Source: Pseudomonadota bacterium (GTDB lineage: Bacteria > Pseudomonadota > Gammaproteobacteria > Burkholderiales > Burkholderiaceae). Taken from it: DNA of 9,990 bases. The position numbers were made by a program, and so were the translations under genes. Within the stretch, counting starts at the first letter, position 1, and each line of letters starts with the position of its first letter. Shown here in pieces: positions 6,965-9,990 of the stretch. The DNA lies in assembly GCA_029777935.1 (NCBI GenBank), contig JAKORH010000341.1:1-9990 (forward strand). The letters run 5' to 3'. The notes beneath the pieces are model-generated. The model worked only from the letters and a program-made list of their open reading frames with translations. It was not told where the DNA came from and searched no databases.

Positions 6965-7791
6965 GGCAGCACCTTCGACGCCAGCAGCGCCGCAGCCGGA
7001 ACGACCGGCAGCAGCGCATCGATGCGGTCGAGCACGCCGCCGTGCCCCGGCAGTGTCCTGCCGCTGTCCTTGGCGCCGACCTGCCGCTTCAGCAGGCTCT
7101 CGAACAGGTCGCCGACGATCGACAGTGCCACCAGCGCGACGAGCACCGCGAGCGCCGCCGCCAGCGGCAGCCGCCGCAGCAGCAATGTGGTGAAAAGCGG
7201 CCAACTCGGCGCCAGCCACTCCATGGCGAGTGCCAGTAGGAGCACCGCAACCACCGCGCCGATCACGCCGGCCCAGGTCTTGCCCGGACTGATCCTGGAT
7301 GCCAGCTTCGTCCGGCCCCAGCGCTTGCCGGCGAAGTAGGCGGCGATGTCCGCGACCCACACGATCGCCAGAGCCGAGATCAGCAGCGTGACCCCGTGAC
7401 GCAGCAGCTCGAGCGCGCCGAGCGCCGCGACGAAGAGCAGCGCCGCGCACAGCAGCGTCGACGCCGCGCGCGGAATGCGGGCGGAATCCGTCTGCGCGCG
7501 AACCAGCAACCCGGCGAGCACGAGCCAGACCGGCAGCGCGGCCATGCAGGACAGCGCAACAAGTTCCGGCGTGGCAAGCTGCGCCAACTGGATCGAGAAC
7601 AGCGCGGCGCCGAACACGACCGAGCCGGCGAGTGCAACGCCGGCACTGTGCTGCGCCAGTCGCAGCCACTCGAATGCGCCGGCCCCGAGCAGAATCGACA
7701 TCGCGGCGGCGAACGCAGTCTCGCCCGCGGCCAGCGCCGCCGCCAGCAGCGCCAGCAGGACCACCGCCGTGATGACGCGCTGCTTCAGCAT
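6961..7791 (-). CDS. cdsA: Phosphatidate cytidylyltransferase CdsA (CDP-diglyceride synthase)
   Basis: CdsA condenses CTP and phosphatidic acid to CDP-diacylglycerol, the precursor of all membrane phospholipids, in the inner membrane. The product is 276 aa (E. coli 285) and very hydrophobic, with about eight membrane segments beginning at residue 5. DIAAYFAG (148-155) and SPGKTWAG (168-175) are conserved family motifs. The CDP-diglyceride synthase signature spans 232-258, with SLLKR, then KDSG, then LPGHGGVLDRID; its Lys, Asp and His residues are intact. ATG at 7791 lies 7 nt after the uppS stop with no strong Shine-Dalgarno, so translation is probably coupled to uppS. Its stop overlaps the ATG of the repeat-derived micro-ORF. 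The assignment is firm. Confidence 0.96.
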   Translation of the reverse strand: MLKQRVITAVVLLALLAAALAAGETAFAAAMSILLGAGAFEWLRLAQHSAGVALAGSVVFGAALFSIQLAQLATPELVALSCMAALPVWLVLAGLLVRAQTDSARIPRAASTLLCAALLFVAALGALELLRHGVTLLISALAIVWVADIAAYFAGKRWGRTKLASRISPGKTWAGVIGAVVAVLLLALAMEWLAPSWPLFTTLLLRRLPLAAALAVLVALVALSIVGDLFESLLKRQVGAKDSGRTLPGHGGVLDRIDALLPVVPAAALLASKVLP

Positions 7792-7798
7792 CGCCGAC

Positions 7799-8539
7799 TC
7801 AACCGGCCACCGCGAGTTGCGCGCTGGTGCGCCCGAAACGCCGCTCGCGCGTGGCGAACCACGCCAGCGCCGCGTCGAGCGCGGCCGCGTCGAAATCCGG
7901 CCACAGCAGATCGGTGAAGTACAGTTCCGAATAGGCGAGCTGCCACAGCAGGAAGTTGCTGATGCGCTGTTCGCCGCCGGTACGGATCAGCAGATCGGGC
8001 TCGGGAGCGAACGCGAGCGCCAGTCGGGATCCCAGCAGGTTCTCGTCGAGGCGCTCCGGGTGCGCGGCCAGCTCCGGCTGTGCGCGCAGCAGCGACTGCA
8101 TCGCCTGCGTGATGTCCCAGCGCCCGCCGTAGCTCGCGCACACCGTCAGATGCAGCCGGGCGTTGCCGGCGGTGCGGATCTGGGCATCGCCGATCAGCCG
8201 TTGCAGACGGGCGTCGAACGCGCTCATTTCGCCCACCACGCGCAGCCGCACCCCGTTGTCGTTCAGCTTGTCGACTTCCTTCTCGAGCGCATTGACGAAC
8301 AGCCGCATCAGCGTGCTCACCTCGTCCTGCGGACGCTTCCAGTTCTCGGAGCTGAACGCGAACAGCGTCAGGTATTCGACGCCGCGCCGGCCGGCAGCCT
8401 CGACCGCGTTGCGCACCGCGTCCACGCCGCGCGAATGCCCCGCCACCCGCGGCAGGTGGCGCGCGGTCGCCCAGCGGCCGTTGCCATCCATGATGATGGC
8501 TACATGGCGCGGGATGACCTGGCGTGGTGCGCTTTGCAC
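7799..8539 (-). CDS. uppS: Di-trans,poly-cis-undecaprenyl diphosphate synthase UppS
   Basis: UppS adds eight isopentenyl units to farnesyl diphosphate to make C55 undecaprenyl diphosphate, the lipid carrier for peptidoglycan and O-antigen. It works at the cytoplasmic face of the membrane. The product is 246 aa, close to the family norm. [14 protein letters not shown] (11-24) holds the catalytic Asp18. [11 protein letters not shown] (60-70) and the C-terminal signature [19 protein letters not shown] (182-200), followed by LWPDF (212-216), are all present. The start is uncertain. GTG at 8539 is the only in-frame start upstream of the first motif but has no visible Shine-Dalgarno. An ATG directly after the frr stop (8562) is one base out of frame with it. 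Family identity is not in doubt. Confidence 0.95.
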   Translation of the reverse strand: MQSAPRQVIPRHVAIIMDGNGRWATARHLPRVAGHSRGVDAVRNAVEAAGRRGVEYLTLFAFSSENWKRPQDEVSTLMRLFVNALEKEVDKLNDNGVRLRVVGEMSAFDARLQRLIGDAQIRTAGNARLHLTVCASYGGRWDITQAMQSLLRAQPELAAHPERLDENLLGSRLALAFAPEPDLLIRTGGEQRISNFLLWQLAYSELYFTDLLWPDFDAAALDAALAWFATRERRFGRTSAQLAVAG

Positions 8540-8562
8540 GGGCGGCGCGATCGTGCGGTCAT

Positions 8563-9123
8563 TCAGACCGTCATGATCTCCTTTTCCTTCTCGGCGACCA
8601 ACTTGTCGATATCGGCGATGTGGCGGTCGGTCATCTTCTGGATCTCCTCCTGCGCGCGCCGCTCCTCGTCCTCGGCGACTTCCTTCTTCTTCAGCAGTTC
8701 CTTCAGGTGCGTGATCGCGTCACGCCGCAGATTGCGCACCGCCACGCGCGCGTTCTCGCCCTCGTGGCGCACGACCTTGGTCAGTTCCTTGCGCCGCTCC
8801 TCGGTCAGCGGCGGCATCGGCACGCGGATCACGTCGCCGGTGGTCGCGGGATTCAGTCCGAGGTCGGATTCGCGGATCGCCTTCTCGATCGGTTGCACCA
8901 TCTTCTTTTCCCACGGCTGGATCGAGATCGTGCGTGCGTCGGCGAGCCCCACGTTGGCCACCTGCGCCAGCGGCACCAGCGTGCCGTAGTAGTCGACCTG
9001 GATGTGGTCGAGCAGCCCGGTGTGGGCGCGGCCGGTGCGGATCTTGGTCAGGTCGTGCTTCAGCGCCTCGACCGATTTGTTCATCTTCTGCTCGGTCGTC
9101 TTGCGGATTTCCGCGATGTTCAT
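8563..9123 (-). CDS. frr: Ribosome recycling factor
   Basis: RRF, with EF-G, splits the post-termination ribosome so that subunits can be reused. The product is 186 aa (E. coli 185). The N-terminal helix ends in [15 protein letters not shown] (25-39). The central beta domain includes [15 protein letters not shown] (43-57), ISIQPWEK (66-73) and [16 protein letters not shown] (99-114). The C-terminal part is a long charged helical pair with VRNLRRDA (129-136) and a Lys/Glu-rich stretch to the end, as expected for the three-helix bundle. ATG at 9123 is supported by AAGGAGA 4 nt upstream. It follows pyrH by 22 nt in the classic tsf-pyrH-frr order. Its last codons (repeated GAG AAG) are rich in purines and may help initiation of uppS. 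Confidence 0.98.
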   Translation of the reverse strand: MNIAEIRKTTEQKMNKSVEALKHDLTKIRTGRAHTGLLDHIQVDYYGTLVPLAQVANVGLADARTISIQPWEKKMVQPIEKAIRESDLGLNPATTGDVIRVPMPPLTEERRKELTKVVRHEGENARVAVRNLRRDAITHLKELLKKKEVAEDEERRAQEEIQKMTDRHIADIDKLVAEKEKEIMTV

Positions 9124-9145
9124 ACCGTCTCCTTCGGTTCGGCGG

Positions 9146-9862
9146 CTACACGTGCACCAGCGTACCCTCGTCCTCGCCCAACACCACGCGCCTGAGCGCC
9201 CCGGGCTTGTTGATGTTAAAGACCTTGATCGGCAGGCGCTGGTCGCGGCACAGCGCGAACGCGGTCGCGTCCATGATCTGCAGCCGCCTGCCGAGCGCCT
9301 CGTCGAACGAGATCGTCGCGTAGCGCGTGGCCTTCTTGTCCTTCTTCGGGTCGGCCGAGTACACGCCGTCGACCTTGGTCGCCTTCAGCACGACCTCCAC
9401 GCCCATCTCGGAGCCGCGCAGCGCGGCGGCCGTGTCGGTGGTGAAGAAGGGGTTGCCGGTACCGGCGGCGAAGATCACGACCTTGCCTTCCTCCAGATAC
9501 CGGATCGCCTTGGGCCGAATGTACGGTTCGACCACCTGCTCGATGTTAAGTGCCGACTGCACGCGCGCCTCGATGCCCGCGCGGCGCATTGCGTCCTGCA
9601 GCGCCATCGCGTTCATCACGGTGGCCATCATGCCCATGTAGTCCGCGGTGGCGCGGTCCATGCCCTCGGCGCCGAGCGCGATGCCGCGGAAGATGTTGCC
9701 GCCGCCGATCACGATTGCCAGTTCCACGCCGAGCCGCACCACCTCACCGATGTCGGCGACCATCCGCTCGATCGTCTCGCGGTTGATGCCGAACGCGTCC
9801 TCGCCCATCAGGGCTTCGCCCGACAGCTTCAGCAGGACCCGCTTGTGCGCCGGTGTTGCCAT
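9146..9862 (-). CDS. pyrH: Uridylate kinase (UMP kinase) PyrH
   Basis: PyrH phosphorylates UMP to UDP using ATP, a cytoplasmic step of pyrimidine synthesis. It belongs to the bacterial hexameric amino-acid-kinase family rather than the eukaryotic NMP kinases. The product is 238 aa (E. coli 241). KLSGEAL (12-18) is the N-terminal phosphate loop and GGGNIFRG (53-60) binds the phosphate region. [17 protein letters not shown] (74-90), [16 protein letters not shown] (134-149) and [13 protein letters not shown] (160-172) are nucleotide-binding motifs. The frame stays open upstream to 9964, but the ATG at 9862 gives the normal N-terminus and lies 10 nt after the tsf stop; upstream codons overlap tsf. 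The ribosome site is weak (GGCGGG), so coupling to tsf is likely. Confidence 0.98.
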   Translation of the reverse strand: MATPAHKRVLLKLSGEALMGEDAFGINRETIERMVADIGEVVRLGVELAIVIGGGNIFRGIALGAEGMDRATADYMGMMATVMNAMALQDAMRRAGIEARVQSALNIEQVVEPYIRPKAIRYLEEGKVVIFAAGTGNPFFTTDTAAALRGSEMGVEVVLKATKVDGVYSADPKKDKKATRYATISFDEALGRRLQIMDATAFALCRDQRLPIKVFNINKPGALRRVVLGEDEGTLVHV

Positions 9863-9872
9863 CGGCGCCCGC

Positions 9873-9990
9873 CTAGCCTCGCGCCGCCGCGGCCTGCGCC
9901 GCGACTTCGGCCGCGAAATCGGCCTGCTTCTTCTCGCTGCCCTCGCCGACCACGTACAGCACAAAGCCGCGAACGGCGGCGCCCCTGGAC
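9873..9990 (-). CDS. tsf: Elongation factor Ts (C-terminal 38 codons; 5' part beyond window)
   Basis: EF-Ts exchanges GDP for GTP on EF-Tu. Only the last 38 codons and the TAG stop (9875-9873) are inside the window. The translated tail reads [13 protein letters not shown] and then [15 protein letters not shown]. VGEGxEK followed by DFAAEVAAQ is typical of the EF-Ts C-terminus in Betaproteobacteria. Position directly before pyrH, with 10 nt between, matches the conserved rpsB-tsf-pyrH-frr order, so rpsB is expected further right. Identification rests on this short tail plus context. The frame with Ala/Val-rich ending was chosen over a second open frame in the same bases that would extend pyrH. 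Confidence 0.88.
   Translation of the reverse strand, partial: SRGAAVRGFVLYVVGEGSEKKQADFAAEVAAQAAAARG

Noticed and set aside
4386..7193. Long plus-strand open frame of 935 codons opposite rseP, dxr and cdsA
   Set aside because: It lies antisense to three clearly conserved genes. Its composition is Arg/Ala/His-rich with no recognisable domain, as expected from the complement of GC-rich coding DNA.
6839..7669. Long minus-strand frame that joins an alternative cdsA frame to the repeat peptide
   Set aside because: Only the part from the ATG at 6964 is plausible. The upstream part is out of frame with the genuine CdsA membrane protein.

Overview
The window is a stretch of bacterial chromosome with high G+C content. 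Every supported gene lies on the minus strand, so transcription runs from the right end to the left end. In transcription order the genes are tsf (3' end only), pyrH, frr, uppS, cdsA, a 41-codon micro-ORF built from a repeat, dxr, rseP, bamA, skp/ompH, lpxD and fabZ (5' part only). This is the conserved translation / isoprenoid / phospholipid / outer-membrane cluster of Proteobacteria. The G+C content, the order frr-uppS-cdsA-dxr-rseP and the protein sequences suggest a betaproteobacterium, probably Burkholderiales or a close relative. That placement is inference from sequence character; no search was run.

Right part (about 7.8-10 kb): the last 38 codons of EF-Ts, then UMP kinase (pyrH), ribosome recycling factor (frr), undecaprenyl diphosphate synthase (uppS) and CDP-diglyceride synthase (cdsA). 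These serve translation, pyrimidine nucleotide supply, the lipid carrier for peptidoglycan and LPS, and phospholipid synthesis. Middle part (about 4.3-7 kb): dxr makes MEP, which feeds the isoprenoid units that UppS polymerises. rseP is the site-2 protease of the envelope stress response. Left part (1-4.3 kb): bamA and skp form an outer-membrane protein assembly and chaperone pair. lpxD and fabZ share the 3-hydroxyacyl-ACP pool that goes to lipid A or to membrane phospholipid.

Packing is extremely tight. Junctions range from overlaps of 1 to 4 nt to a gap of 68 nt (bamA-skp), so the whole window is probably one long operon or a few overlapping ones. I see no terminator, tRNA, rRNA, insertion sequence or CRISPR array, and no stretch over 300 bases lacks a gene. 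Four of the nine genes whose starts lie in the window appear to use non-ATG starts: GTG for uppS, dxr and rseP, and TTG for bamA.

The one element that ordinary gene content does not explain is a tandem 62-nt imperfect repeat between cdsA and dxr (6839-6962). Each copy ends in a Shine-Dalgarno plus GTG module. The two copies together encode a micro-ORF that overlaps both neighbours by 4 nt, and dxr appears to take its ribosome binding site and start codon from the repeat.
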